Positions 25,747 to 34,720 of a DNA stretch of 64,000 nt are shown in pieces (position 1 is the stretch's first letter; the number at the start of each line of letters is the position of its first letter). Source of the DNA: Paraclostridium ghonii (GTDB lineage Bacteria > Bacillota > Clostridia > Peptostreptococcales > Peptostreptococcaceae); the NCBI RefSeq assembly GCF_030815085.1, contig NZ_JAUSWG010000001.1; one strand, 5' to 3'. The translations under genes were made by a program, and so were the position numbers. The notes beneath the pieces were generated by a model. That model did not search any database, had not been told where the DNA came from, and worked only from the letters and a program-made list of their open reading frames with translations.

Positions 25747-26985
25747 ATGAATAAAAATTTATCAATAACAGTTTTACTAGTAACGGGAATCTCTTTTATA
25801 TTATTTGGATTAGGGATTGTTTTAAATCAACCTAAATATGAATTAATAGATATAAAAGGAGATAAAAGTAATATAGGAGATGTATCATTTATATCTAAAA
25901 TGCAAAACGACTTATATAGTAACACTCAAACAATAACATCCAAAGATGGTTTTATAGTAAAAAAGAATTCAAAATCAATAATAGACTTAAAAGAGGATTC
26001 AGATTTAAAATATAAGCATAATGATTTATTTAAAAATATGTACCCAGAAAATAATATTTATCAAAGCGAAAAAAATATAGGATACTTACAAGAAATTGGA
26101 GTTAACTATGCAGATGGGAGTAATTCCAGTATAAGCTTTAAAATAGTTAATAAAAATCTCTATAGCAATCAAATTGAAGAGTATGATTTAACGTTACCAG
26201 ATATTTTTACTGGAGAGAATGATTTTTCTTATGGATTTACTGTAGGTATAAAAGATGAAGATATATACATTTTATCTAGTGTATCGGAGGATATGGAATA
26301 TTCTGATAATGGCCATGTTAAAAGTAGTGGAGATGTATCTATTTATGTATATAAGTTTAATTTAAATGATAAAAAACTTGAAAAAACAGGAGAATTTATA
26401 CAAAAGAAAAAAGAAAATGAATTAATGATAACTAATAATCGAATATGCTTTGAAAATGATGGAAAGTTATATACAACAATAGAAAGTTATCCTAAAGACA
26501 ACAAAAGCAACGGAGAAGCATATTTAATTTATTATGATATGGGAAAAAATAAGTTTGAATATATGAAAGAGTCTATTGTAAATAATAAGGAAATTGAAAA
26601 TTTAGAGACAGATACAACTCAATATAGCATAGAAGATGGTAAATTGTATCTAATAAATAAAGATGATAGTGATGAAAACTATACAAAAATTAATCAGTCT
26701 ATTATAGATTTAAAAAATAATAAATTGGTTGAAAATAAAACTTATAAAATAGAAAACCTAAATGAAATATCTCAAATAGAATCATTTAGAGTTATAGATA
26801 ATAAGTTATATCTATGTATGCAAAGTTACAAAGCAAATAAAGATTCCTACTCTTTTAATAATAGTGTTAAAAATAGTATAATTGTAGTAGATGAAAGTAA
26901 TGGAGATATTTTATACATGGGAGAATATATTGAAAACAAACCTCAAAATGCTACTAATTTTATACTGAAAAATAATGAAATCTAG
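25747..26985 (+). CDS. Membrane-anchored extracytoplasmic protein of the ABC operon
   Basis: 412 residues: one N-terminal membrane segment (~7-27), then a long Asn/Lys/Asp-rich beta-strand region with repeated blade-like units (DEDIYILSSV, NKLYLCMQS, DGKLYTT), suggesting a beta-propeller outside the cell. AAAGGAGG precedes ATG. Last gene of the operon, 12 bases behind the permease. It may sense or present the transporter's ligand; this is inference from position. Confidence 0.7.
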   Translation: MNKNLSITVLLVTGISFILFGLGIVLNQPKYELIDIKGDKSNIGDVSFISKMQNDLYSNTQTITSKDGFIVKKNSKSIIDLKEDSDLKYKHNDLFKNMYPENNIYQSEKNIGYLQEIGVNYADGSNSSISFKIVNKNLYSNQIEEYDLTLPDIFTGENDFSYGFTVGIKDEDIYILSSVSEDMEYSDNGHVKSSGDVSIYVYKFNLNDKKLEKTGEFIQKKKENELMITNNRICFENDGKLYTTIESYPKDNKSNGEAYLIYYDMGKNKFEYMKESIVNNKEIENLETDTTQYSIEDGKLYLINKDDSDENYTKINQSIIDLKNNKLVENKTYKIENLNEISQIESFRVIDNKLYLCMQSYKANKDSYSFNNSVKNSIIVVDESNGDILYMGEYIENKPQNATNFILKNNEI

Positions 26986-26986
26986 T

Positions 26987-27030
26987 AAAAAAGCTATCTA
27001 AGAATATTAATTAGCCTTAGATAGCTTTTT
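26987..27030. terminator. Bidirectional terminator
   Basis: AAAAAGCTATCTAAG pairs with CTTAGATAGCTTTTT across a 13-base loop, between convergent genes. Confidence 0.88.
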
Positions 27031-27038
27031 ATTAACAA

Positions 27039-27383
27039 TTATTTAACTGCAGCAGTTACAGACATTTCAACTAATAGAGTTTCTCTAGCTAATCTAGATT
27101 CAACGCAAGCTCTAGCAGGTTCGAAGCCTTCATTTACCCAAGAATCCCAAACTGAGTTCATATCAGCAAAATCTTTCATATCTCTTAAGTATATAGTAAC
27201 TGATAATATGTGGTCTTTATCAGATCCATATTTATTTAGTAAATCTTCTACTTTTTGTAACACCATTTTAGTTTGCTCTTTAACATCACCTTCACCATGT
27301 GTTTGACCACATAAATATATTGTGTTGTTATGAACAACAGCTCTACTCATTCTTCCAGTTCCTTCATATCTTTTTATTTCCAT
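27039..27383 (-). CDS. RidA-family protein
   Basis: 114-residue YjgF/YER057c/UK114 family protein. Members hydrolyse reactive enamines/imines from amino-acid catabolism as trimers. Visible: YLCGQTHGEGDVKEQTKMVLQKVEDLL, and the C-terminal PARACVESRLARETLLVEMSV with the Arg that binds the carboxylate in active RidA. GGGAGG serves ATG 27383; the six upstream in-frame codons from a GTG overlap that site. Single gene. Confidence 0.9.
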   Translation of the reverse strand: MEIKRYEGTGRMSRAVVHNNTIYLCGQTHGEGDVKEQTKMVLQKVEDLLNKYGSDKDHILSVTIYLRDMKDFADMNSVWDSWVNEGFEPARACVESRLARETLLVEMSVTAAVK

Positions 27384-27605
27384 TTTACAATATCCTCCCA
27401 CAAGATTAAAAAATTAAACTCAGTGTTTAATTATAAATGAATATAAAAACATTTTCAATTCAATAATATTATAAAATGCAAAGAAAAAACGCATACAAAA
27501 AAGTATAAAAATAAAAAAATCGAAAAAATGTGCATGGAATATTAAAATATGATATGATGTAATTCTGTGAAAAAACAAAATTCGACAGAAAGAGTGAGGA
27601 CATAA

Positions 27606-28898
27606 ATGGAGAAGTATTTTAAACTTAAAGAAAATAATACTACAATAAAAACTGAAGTTTTAGCAGGTATTACTACTTTTATGACGATGGCATACATATT
27701 AATAGTCAACCCTAGTATATTATCTGCAGCGGGCATGGACTATGGAGCAGTATTTACAGCTACAGCTTTATCAGCAGTTATAGCGACTCTTATGATGGGC
27801 TTATATGCTAAGCTGCCATTTGCTTTAGCTCCAGGAATGGGATTAAATGCATTTTTTGCATATACTATAGTGGTAGGAATGGGATATTCATACCAATTCG
27901 CATTGACAGCAGTATTTTTAGAAGGACTTATATTTATAATGTTAACAATATTTAATGTACGTGAAGCTATTGTTGATTCTATTCCAAATAATATAAAAAA
28001 AGCTATTTCAGTAGGTATAGGATTACTGATTTCACTTATAGGATTAGAAGGTGCAGGTGTTATAGTACATCCAGAAGGTGGAGGAACTATATTAGCTCTT
28101 GGGAATATAATTTCAGGAACAGGGCTGTTAGCATTAATAGGGATATTAATAACATCTGTATTATTGGCTAAGAATGTAAAAGGTGCATTATTTATAGGAA
28201 TGGTAGTTACGACTATAATTGGAATACCTATGGGCGTTATTGATTTTCCAACTAAAATAATGAGCATGCCACCTTCAATATCTTCAACTTTATTTAGTTT
28301 TGAATGGCATAATATATTCTCTTTAGACATGTTAATAGTATTGTTTACATTATTATTTATGGATATGTTTGATACTATAGGGACTTTAGTTGGAGTTGCT
28401 ACGAAAGCTAAAATGTTAGATGAAAATGGAAAAGTACCAAATGTAAAAAAGGCATTATTTGCAGATTCGATAGGAACTACGATAGGTGCATGTCTTGGAA
28501 CTAGCACAGTAAGTACATTTGTTGAAAGTGCAGCAGGGGTTGCAGAAGGAGGAAGAACAGGTCTTACAGCTGTATCTACTGCAGTTATGTTCTTTTTAGC
28601 ATTATTCTTTGCGCCTTTATTTTCAATAATAACTCCAGCAGTTACAGCATCAGCTCTAGTTTTAGTTGGATTATTTATGATAGAACCTATAAAAGAAATA
28701 AATTTAGAAGATTTTACAGAGGCTATACCTGCATTTTTAACTATAATAATGATGCCACTATCATATTCTATAGCTGATGGTATAGTGTTTGGAGTTATAT
28801 CTTATATAATATTAAAATTATTCTCTGGAAGAGCTAAAGAAATAAGCTTAACTACAGTGATAATTGGGTTTATATTTATACTTAAATTTTTAATATAG
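27606..28898 (+). CDS. NCS2/AzgA-type purine permease
   Basis: 430 residues, about 12-14 membrane segments. AzgA-like landmarks: TEVLAGITTFMTMAYILIVNPSIL, ALAPGMGLNAFFAYTIV, FMDMFDTIGTLVGVA near residue 255, and GTSTVSTFVESAAGVAEGGRTGL near 300. It probably imports guanine/hypoxanthine or adenine with protons. I looked for a purine riboswitch upstream and saw none; only a small hairpin (TTCTGT/ACAGAA, 27563-27592) adjoins the ribosome-binding site. Confidence 0.93.
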   Translation: MEKYFKLKENNTTIKTEVLAGITTFMTMAYILIVNPSILSAAGMDYGAVFTATALSAVIATLMMGLYAKLPFALAPGMGLNAFFAYTIVVGMGYSYQFALTAVFLEGLIFIMLTIFNVREAIVDSIPNNIKKAISVGIGLLISLIGLEGAGVIVHPEGGGTILALGNIISGTGLLALIGILITSVLLAKNVKGALFIGMVVTTIIGIPMGVIDFPTKIMSMPPSISSTLFSFEWHNIFSLDMLIVLFTLLFMDMFDTIGTLVGVATKAKMLDENGKVPNVKKALFADSIGTTIGACLGTSTVSTFVESAAGVAEGGRTGLTAVSTAVMFFLALFFAPLFSIITPAVTASALVLVGLFMIEPIKEINLEDFTEAIPAFLTIIMMPLSYSIADGIVFGVISYIILKLFSGRAKEISLTTVIIGFIFILKFLI

Positions 28899-28988
28899 GC
28901 ATATCTAAATTTACCTCTTTAATATGTAAGAATAGAAATATAAATTATGAGTAAAATAATTTATAAAATATTAAAAGAGGTGAGAATG

Positions 28989-29150
28989 ATGGCTAAGAAA
29001 AATAAAATGTTTAAAGAAATGGGACATAAAATGGAAGAACTAGGTCATGATATGTCAAAAAGCATACAGTCTTTTTCTAACTCAGTAGAACATGCAGGAG
29101 AAAAAGTTGCAAAAGACGTAAAAAAAGCTAGTAAAAAAATGTTCAAATAG
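28989..29150 (+). CDS. Small Lys-rich helical protein
   Basis: About 53 residues, MAKKNKMFKEMGHKMEELGH..., an amphipathic, very basic helix ending KKASKKMFK. AGAGGTGA precedes two adjacent ATG codons; I take the second. No family recognised, though the YtxH/apolipoprotein-like pattern EHAGEKVAKDVKKA is reminiscent of the small gene at 6767-7260. Own terminator. Confidence 0.6.
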   Translation: MAKKNKMFKEMGHKMEELGHDMSKSIQSFSNSVEHAGEKVAKDVKKASKKMFK

Positions 29151-29157
29151 CGTATTG

Positions 29158-29185
29158 AAAAGACCAGATATAAATCTGGTCTTTT
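29158..29185 (+). terminator. Intrinsic terminator
   Basis: AAAAGACCAGAT pairs with ATCTGGTCTTTT over an ATAA loop. Confidence 0.88.
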
Positions 29186-29351
29186 ATAATTTTTGTAATG
29201 AAACTTTAAATAACAAGAATTGATTAAAACTATATAAAACAATGGCAGTATAGATTTTTACTATGATGCATATGTGAAGTAGTGTGATATAATCCTAGAT
29301 GTAATACAAAAAGTGACAAAAAATTCTTGAAAATTATTTGGGAGGATTTAT

Positions 29352-30323
29352 ATGAAAATCAGAAGTAAAAAAGGAATATTAATAGTTAGTTTATTATTAA
29401 TAACTAGTGGACTAGTAGTAGGTTGTGTTGATAAAAAAAGTGAACAAAATGCTAACAATACAAATAAAGAGCAAAGTATACAAACGACAAAAACGGACTA
29501 TACATATGAAAATAATGAGTATTTCACAAGTGTAGACTGGCTAAATAAAAATTTAAAGAACAAAGACGTGTTAATAATAGATGCTAGAAGTGAAGAAGAC
29601 TATAATAAAGGGCATATACCTGGAGCTATAAATGTAGCTTGGCAAAGTTTTTGCAAAATGGAAGGTAAATCAGGAGATAAGGATTGGGGAACTCTTTTAG
29701 ATAAAGAACAACTATCTAAAATATACTCAGATCTTGGAATAGACAAAAATAAAAAAGTTATTGTTTATGCTCAGAAAAGTGGATGGGGCGAAGATGGACG
29801 TTTAGCTTGGATGTTTAAAGAAACAGGTGTAGATGTTAGAATGTTAAATGGAGGAATGGATAGTTGGAAATCTGATGGAAATGAAGTATCTAAAGATAAA
29901 GTAAATCCTAAGAAATCAGAATACACTGTTGAGGAAATTAAAAAGGATATAAATATAGATACTAAAACTCTAAAGGGAAAAATGAATGATGTTAAAATAA
30001 TAGATACAAGAGAAAAAGATGAATATGAGGGGGCTACTAAGTACGGAGAAACTAGAGGCGGACATATACCTAAATCTATAAACATACCGTTTAATAAAGT
30101 GTACAATGAAGATGGAACTATAAAACCTAAAGAAGAGTTAGAAAAGTTATTTAAAGACGCAGGATTAAATAAAGATGATGAAATAGTTACTTACTGTACA
30201 GCTGGAATTAGATCTGGCCATATGGCATTAATATTAAAATCAATAGGATATGATAATGTTAAAAATTATGATGCATCTTACTATGAATGGGCAGGGGATA
30301 AAACTAATCCTGTTGAGAAATAA
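29352..30323 (+). CDS. Two-domain rhodanese (sulfurtransferase) lipoprotein
   Basis: Signal peptide with lipobox LVVGC (Cys25), then two rhodanese domains. The first (~50-170: IDARSEEDYNKGHIPGAINV) has VIVYAQKSGWGEDG at the active loop, with no Cys, so it is structural. The second (~190-320) has IVTYCTAGIRSGHM with the persulfide Cys. This is the thiosulfate/mercaptopyruvate sulfurtransferase layout, here anchored outside the membrane. RBS GGGAGG. First gene of a cluster with two TVP38 proteins, an Fe-S protein and a CDP-alcohol phosphotransferase. Confidence 0.9.
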   Translation: MKIRSKKGILIVSLLLITSGLVVGCVDKKSEQNANNTNKEQSIQTTKTDYTYENNEYFTSVDWLNKNLKNKDVLIIDARSEEDYNKGHIPGAINVAWQSFCKMEGKSGDKDWGTLLDKEQLSKIYSDLGIDKNKKVIVYAQKSGWGEDGRLAWMFKETGVDVRMLNGGMDSWKSDGNEVSKDKVNPKKSEYTVEEIKKDINIDTKTLKGKMNDVKIIDTREKDEYEGATKYGETRGGHIPKSINIPFNKVYNEDGTIKPKEELEKLFKDAGLNKDDEIVTYCTAGIRSGHMALILKSIGYDNVKNYDASYYEWAGDKTNPVEK

Positions 30324-30333
30324 GAGGTAAAAT

Positions 30334-31026
30334 ATGAATCAACAAAAGAAAAAATCTTTAATTATAAAAATTGGAGTTGTAATTTTAATTATAGGGATAT
30401 ACCTATTTGTAGGACCTATTAATAGATTTATAAATCAAATGATATTTTACTTAAGTATGCTAAATTTAGAAAGTTTAAAACAATACATATTATCATTTGG
30501 TATTTGGGCACCGGTGATATCATTTATATTAATGATACTTCAGTCAATAGTTGCGCCCTTACCAGCATTTTTAATTACGTTTGCCAATGCAGCTTTATTT
30601 GGATGGGTAAAAGGAGCTATTCTTTCTTGGTTTAGTGCTATGGCAGGTGCTGCATTATGTTTTTATATAGCTAGATTTCTAGGAAGAGATACAGTAGAGA
30701 AGCTTACAAGTAAATTTGCAATTGATAGTGTAGATAAATTTTTTGATAAGTATGGAAAACACACTATTTTAATAGCAAGACTTCTTCCCTTTATGTCTTT
30801 TGACTTAGTTAGTTATGCAGCAGGTCTAACATCTATGAGCTTTATATCATTTTTCATAGCTACCGGAATTGGTCAACTTCCTGCAACTTTGATATACTCA
30901 TATGTGGGAGATATGCTTACTGGGGGAGCTAGATTAATGATGATAGGAATACTTACACTTAGCGCAATAAGTATTTTAATATATGTTTTAAAGAAAATAT
31001 ATAATGAAAAAAATAAAATTAGCTGA
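30334..31026 (+). CDS. TVP38/TMEM64-family (DedA-like) membrane protein 1
   Basis: 230 residues. VTT-domain features: FLITFANAALFGWVKGAILSWFSAMAGAALCFYIARFLGR and LLPFMSFDLVSYAAGLTSM. The family contains lipid scramblase-like proteins and is often found with rhodanese or mercuric-reductase genes. Ten bases behind the rhodanese lipoprotein, so co-transcribed. A hairpin at 31039-31085 may partly end this transcript. Confidence 0.88.
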   Translation: MNQQKKKSLIIKIGVVILIIGIYLFVGPINRFINQMIFYLSMLNLESLKQYILSFGIWAPVISFILMILQSIVAPLPAFLITFANAALFGWVKGAILSWFSAMAGAALCFYIARFLGRDTVEKLTSKFAIDSVDKFFDKYGKHTILIARLLPFMSFDLVSYAAGLTSMSFISFFIATGIGQLPATLIYSYVGDMLTGGARLMMIGILTLSAISILIYVLKKIYNEKNKIS

Positions 31027-31038
31027 ATTTTAATAAAA

Positions 31039-31085
31039 GGAATATCCCAAATTTGTTAAATGAATTTTGGGATATTCCATTTTCT
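31039..31085 (+). terminator. Hairpin, possible partial terminator inside the cluster
   Basis: GGAATATCCCAAA pairs with TTTGGGATATTCC, followed by the imperfect tail ATTTTCT. Confidence 0.55.
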
Positions 31086-31109
31086 ATATATAAGGCGAGG
31101 TGAGTTTAT

Positions 31110-32219
31110 ATGAATTTAAATGAAGGATTAAAAGATAAAATAAAAGTCGATAAAGATAAATGTGTAAATTGTAAGTTATGTTTTCATGATTGCCCTATGA
31201 TGAAAGAATTTGAAAAGTCTCCAAAAGATTTAATGAACAGAATTTTAGATGAGGATATAAATATAAGAGATATTTCATACTCATGCATGCTTTGTGACTT
31301 ATGTACAAGTAAATGTCCTAAAGGTATAGATTTAAAATCTACATTTTATGAAATAAGAAAAGATGCAATTTTAAATAACAAAAAAGAAGTTAAAAATAAT
31401 GGATATAAAGTAGTTAGATTTCATCAAATAAATAGCTTTTCGCCTATATTTTCACAAAGTTTAAAAGTAAATAATAATAATACTTTATTTTTGCCAGGGT
31501 GTAGCTTAAGTAGTTATAGCGAAAATATAGTTTTAAAAATATATGAATATTTAAAACATAATTATGGAGATATAGGGATGACTTTTAAATGTTGTGGCAA
31601 ACCAACATTATCAATGGGTGATGAGTATAAATTTAAAAAATACTATTCAAACTTAGAAAATTATATAAAAAAAGAAAATATAGATGAAATTATAGTTGCA
31701 TGTCCCAATTGCTACAACACGATAAAAAAACATAGTAAAAATGTAAATGTAAGAACTATATATGAAGTTATAAGTGAAATTGGGATTTCGAATGATTTAA
31801 TAAATAATTATAAAGGAATGGAATTTGCTATACATGATTCGTGTTCTATAAGAAATGAAAAAAATATACATGAAAGTGTTAGAAATATTTTAAAAGAATT
31901 AGGGATAACTATAATTGAATTTGAAAAAAACAAAAAAGATACTGTTTGTTGTGGAGCTGGTGGTATGGTTGGTGTAACTAACAATATTATTGCTTTAAAA
32001 CAAATGAACAATAGAGCTAATGAGACTAAATGTGAAAATATAATTTGTTACTGTGAGTCTTGCTGCGAATCGCTTTTAAATTCAAATAAAAACATACTTC
32101 ACATATTAGACTTAATATTCAATGAAGAAGTCATAAATCAAAAAATAGTTACCCAAGTTAAGCCTAAGACTATAAATAAGTGGATTACAAGGTATAAATC
32201 AACAAAAGTGTATAAGTAA
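31110..32219 (+). CDS. Fe-S oxidoreductase subunit (GlpC/HdrD-like, CCG domains)
   Basis: 369 residues. Two [4Fe-4S] motifs at the N-terminus (CVNCKLCFHDCP and CMLCDLCTSKCPKG) and two cysteine-rich CCG regions: GCSLSS...FKCCGKPTLSMG with CPNC, and HDSC...TVCCGAGGM with CESCC. This is the electron-transfer subunit architecture of GlpC, LutA and HdrD. No flavin or dehydrogenase partner is adjacent, so its electron acceptor is unknown. RBS GGCGAGGTGAG. Between the two TVP38 genes. Confidence 0.88.
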   Translation: MNLNEGLKDKIKVDKDKCVNCKLCFHDCPMMKEFEKSPKDLMNRILDEDINIRDISYSCMLCDLCTSKCPKGIDLKSTFYEIRKDAILNNKKEVKNNGYKVVRFHQINSFSPIFSQSLKVNNNNTLFLPGCSLSSYSENIVLKIYEYLKHNYGDIGMTFKCCGKPTLSMGDEYKFKKYYSNLENYIKKENIDEIIVACPNCYNTIKKHSKNVNVRTIYEVISEIGISNDLINNYKGMEFAIHDSCSIRNEKNIHESVRNILKELGITIIEFEKNKKDTVCCGAGGMVGVTNNIIALKQMNNRANETKCENIICYCESCCESLLNSNKNILHILDLIFNEEVINQKIVTQVKPKTINKWITRYKSTKVYK

Positions 32220-32239
32220 TTGGGTAATCGGAGGTTGAT

Positions 32240-32896
32240 ATGAATCATAAATTTAGTAAATTTTTAAAAATATTATTATCTATTATTTTAATTTTAATAA
32301 TTGGAAGTATTATATATAAAATTTTGAATATGAATATAAATCCAAGTGATATACAAAAGTATGTTACTTCATTTGGGAAACTAGCCCCTCTAGTATATAT
32401 AGTAATGTTTGCATTGGTTCCTTTAACTCTTTTTCCGGATTCAGTTTTAGCAATTGGAGGAGGTCTTATATTTGGACTTGCAAAAGGATATTTATATACT
32501 CTAATAGGAGCACTTTTAGGAGCAAGTTTATCATTTTATATATCTAGAAAACTTGGAAGAAATTTTGTGAAAAAAATTACAAAAGAAAAATTGGATAATA
32601 TTGAAGAAATGATAAATTCAAAGGGATTTTTTGTGATTCTATTACTTAGATTGATACCTTTATTTCCATTTGACATAATTAGCTATGGGGCAGGGCTTAC
32701 AAATATAAAATATAGAGATTTTTTATTTGCAACTATAGTAGGAACTATTCCAGGTATTCTGGTATTTACTAATATTGGAGCACAATCAGTCGATATAGGA
32801 AGTAATAGTTTTTATATATCAATAATGGCACTTATATTGTTATTATTATCATCAATTCTTTTAAAGAATAAACTTATAAATACTCAAAAGAAGTAG
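32240..32896 (+). CDS. TVP38/TMEM64-family membrane protein 2
   Basis: 218 residues, paralogue of the gene at 30334. VTT core: VLAIGGGLIFGLAKGYLYTLIGALLGASLSFYISRKLGR and LRLIPLFPFDIISYGAGLTNI. 20 bases behind the Fe-S protein and nine bases ahead of the CDP-alcohol enzyme. Two copies in one cluster suggest a lipid- or membrane-transport theme. Confidence 0.88.
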   Translation: MNHKFSKFLKILLSIILILIIGSIIYKILNMNINPSDIQKYVTSFGKLAPLVYIVMFALVPLTLFPDSVLAIGGGLIFGLAKGYLYTLIGALLGASLSFYISRKLGRNFVKKITKEKLDNIEEMINSKGFFVILLLRLIPLFPFDIISYGAGLTNIKYRDFLFATIVGTIPGILVFTNIGAQSVDIGSNSFYISIMALILLLLSSILLKNKLINTQKK

Positions 32897-32904
32897 GAGG
32901 AAAT

Positions 32905-33486
32905 ATGTTAGATACACATGGAAGAAAGTATGTAGCCCCAATTATAAATAGTGGAGCTAACTTTCTAGTTAAATTAAATTTAACTGCAAATAATGTAACA
33001 GTGATAGCTTTATTACTAGGTATATTAACAAGTGTATTTATATATATAGATATGAATATACTAGCAGTTACAACTCTTTGGATTTCGGGTTATTTAGATG
33101 CCGTAGATGGTGCAATGGCAAGAAAAACAAAAACTACATCTTTATTTGGAACATTAATGGACATAACTTTTGATAGAGTTGTAGAAACTTCAATGATATT
33201 AGTGCTATCTATGAAATATTCAAATGCTAGAATGAATTTTGTTGTACTGTTAATATGCATTATAATTTCTATGACTATATTTTTAACTGTTGGAGCTTTA
33301 GTAGAAAAGAAAGGAATGAAGTCTTTTTATTATCAAGCGGGAGTTGCTGAAAGAAGTGAAGGGTTTTTAATGTTTAGCTTAATGATATTATTTCCAAGCT
33401 ATATAATAACTTTTACAAACTTATTTTCGTTTATTATATTTATAACTATAATACAAAGAATAATAGAGGCTAAGAATATATTGTAA
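32905..33486 (+). CDS. CDP-alcohol phosphatidyltransferase-family enzyme
   Basis: 193 residues, about six membrane segments. The complete signature D-x2-DG-x2-AR-x8-G-x3-D-x3-D is visible at residues ~60-86 (LDAVDGAMARK, then G-TLM-D-ITF-D). It should join a CDP-activated lipid to an alcohol (glycerol-3-phosphate, serine, inositol or similar); the acceptor is not predictable. It is separate from the usual pgsA context. Last gene of the rhodanese/TVP38 cluster. Confidence 0.88.
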   Translation: MLDTHGRKYVAPIINSGANFLVKLNLTANNVTVIALLLGILTSVFIYIDMNILAVTTLWISGYLDAVDGAMARKTKTTSLFGTLMDITFDRVVETSMILVLSMKYSNARMNFVVLLICIIISMTIFLTVGALVEKKGMKSFYYQAGVAERSEGFLMFSLMILFPSYIITFTNLFSFIIFITIIQRIIEAKNIL

Positions 33487-33487
33487 A

Positions 33488-33543
33488 ACATCTCCAATAT
33501 TATGATATACTGTATACACAACATAGCATAATATTGGAGGTGT
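33488..33543 (+). promoter_or_regulatory. Hairpin that buries the ribosome-binding site of the DMT gene
   Basis: ACATCTCCAATATTATG (33488-33504) pairs with CATAATATTGGAGGTGT (33527-33543), one G-U pair, loop 22 bases. The 3' arm contains GGAGG for the start at 33549. Confidence 0.6.
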
Positions 33544-33548
33544 AAAAT

Positions 33549-34421
33549 TTGGAAAAATTAAAAAATTTAAGTGATAGAAATAAAGGTATTATATTTATAA
33601 TATTATCTGCATTTGGATTTGCAATGATGTCAGCTTTTGTAAAATTATCAGGAGATTTACCTAGCATTCAAAAGACTTTTTTTAGGAATCTAATATCATG
33701 TATAATTTCATTTGCATTAATCTTAAAATATAAAGAAAGTCCATTTGGAAGTAAAGAGAATAGAAAAATTTTAATTTTAAGATCTGTATTTGGAACGCTA
33801 GGTATAATACTTAACTTTTATGCCATTGATAAACTGGTTTTATCAGATGCAAATATGCTAAATAAGTTAAGTCCATTCTTTGTGATAATATTTTCTGCAA
33901 TATTTTTAAAAGAAAAAATTAAATCAAATCAATCTATAGCTGTATTAATAGCATTTATAGGAGCTTTATTCATAATAAAGCCAACTATTGACTTTGAAAT
34001 AATGCCGTATATGGCAGGTATTTTAGGTGCTGTATTTGCAGCAGCAGCTTATACATGTTTAAGAGTGCTTGGAGGTAGAGAAAAATTTTATACTGTCGTG
34101 TTTTTCTTTTCATTATTTTCAACAGTATCTATACTGCCATTTGCAGTTATGGGATATAAACCTATGACCAGTATTCAATTTGGATATTTAATATTAGGTG
34201 GTATATTTGCAAGTATTGGGCAATTTGGTGTAACCCTAGCATATAAATATGCACCAGCAAAAGAAATATCTATATTTGATTATTCAAATATAATTTTTTC
34301 AGCTATTATAAGTATAGTAATATTTAATACAATTCCGGATAAATATAGTCTTATAGGATATATAATAATATTTTCAGCCTCTTATTATATGTTTTCATAC
34401 AATAAAAAAGCTAAGAACTAG
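33549..34421 (+). CDS. DMT-superfamily (EamA) transporter
   Basis: 290 residues with ten membrane helices in two EamA repeats (residues ~12-145 and ~155-285: VFGTLGIILNFYAIDKLVLSDANML; GYIIIFSASYYMF). Probable metabolite or amino-acid exporter; substrate unknown. Starts at TTG nine bases behind GGAGG. That ribosome-binding site lies in the 3' arm of a 17-bp hairpin, so reading through from the upstream cluster may not give translation. Confidence 0.88.
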   Translation: MEKLKNLSDRNKGIIFIILSAFGFAMMSAFVKLSGDLPSIQKTFFRNLISCIISFALILKYKESPFGSKENRKILILRSVFGTLGIILNFYAIDKLVLSDANMLNKLSPFFVIIFSAIFLKEKIKSNQSIAVLIAFIGALFIIKPTIDFEIMPYMAGILGAVFAAAAYTCLRVLGGREKFYTVVFFFSLFSTVSILPFAVMGYKPMTSIQFGYLILGGIFASIGQFGVTLAYKYAPAKEISIFDYSNIIFSAIISIVIFNTIPDKYSLIGYIIIFSASYYMFSYNKKAKN

Positions 34422-34443
34422 AAAGCTAGTTCTTAGCTTTTTT
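34405..34443 (+). terminator. Intrinsic terminator
   Basis: AAAGCTAAGAACTAG pairs with CTAGTTCTTAGCTTT, loop AAAG, followed by Ts. Confidence 0.88.
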
Positions 34444-34484
34444 AAAATGTGTACACTATATATAAAAAAGTATGGTTTATTATA

Positions 34485-34513
34485 TTGACAAAATATGATT
34501 TGTGATATATAGT
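34485..34513 (+). promoter_or_regulatory. Near-consensus promoter of a candidate sRNA
   Basis: TTGACA, 17 bases, TATAGT. A perfect palindrome ATTGTATACAAT (34516-34527), of the GntR/FadR type, covers the predicted start (~34520). Confidence 0.65.
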
Positions 34514-34519
34514 ATATTG

Positions 34520-34624
34520 TATACAATAAAATGAAGATTCCTTAAAATAGATAAAATAAATAAATGCTTAGTTAATGAGAGTGCTATATCAACGTTAAAA
34601 GACGTTAGATAGCACTCTTTTTTC
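34520..34624 (+). ncRNA. Candidate small RNA, ~105 nt
   Basis: A near-consensus promoter at 34485 and an intrinsic terminator at 34577-34624 bracket about 105 bases with no ORF longer than four codons (ATG-AAG-ATT-CCT-stop). Such a free-standing promoter/terminator pair usually marks a small RNA. The 3' end is the GAGAGTGCTAT hairpin with T6. Target and function unknown. Confidence 0.45.
34577..34624 (+). terminator. Intrinsic terminator of the candidate sRNA
   Basis: GAGAGTGCTAT pairs with ATAGCACTC, with an internal AACGT/ACGTT helix, followed by T6. Confidence 0.8.
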
Positions 34625-34667
34625 ATTATTGAAAAACTTACAAAAACATAAAAAATAAATTTTTCTA

Positions 34668-34720
34668 TTGAAAACGAACAAGAGTTTGATATACAATGGG
34701 AATGTAAAGAACAAATGTTC
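34668..34720 (+). promoter_or_regulatory. SOS-type promoter with two LexA-like boxes
   Basis: TTGAAA (34668-34673), 16 bases, TATACA (34690-34695). Box 1 CGAAC-AAGA-GTTTG (34675-34688) fills the spacer; box 2 GAAC-AAAT-GTTC (34709-34720) lies just after the predicted start. The Gram-positive LexA consensus is CGAAC-N4-GTTCG. No other palindromes of this type were seen in the window. Confidence 0.65.

Noticed and set aside
27402..27605. Possible purine riboswitch ahead of the purine permease
   Set aside because: The conserved purine aptamer core elements are not present; only a small hairpin near the ribosome-binding site.
27740..28507. 255-codon minus-strand frame inside the NCS2 permease
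   Set aside because: Pro/Asn/Ile-rich shadow of a membrane protein; no start signal.
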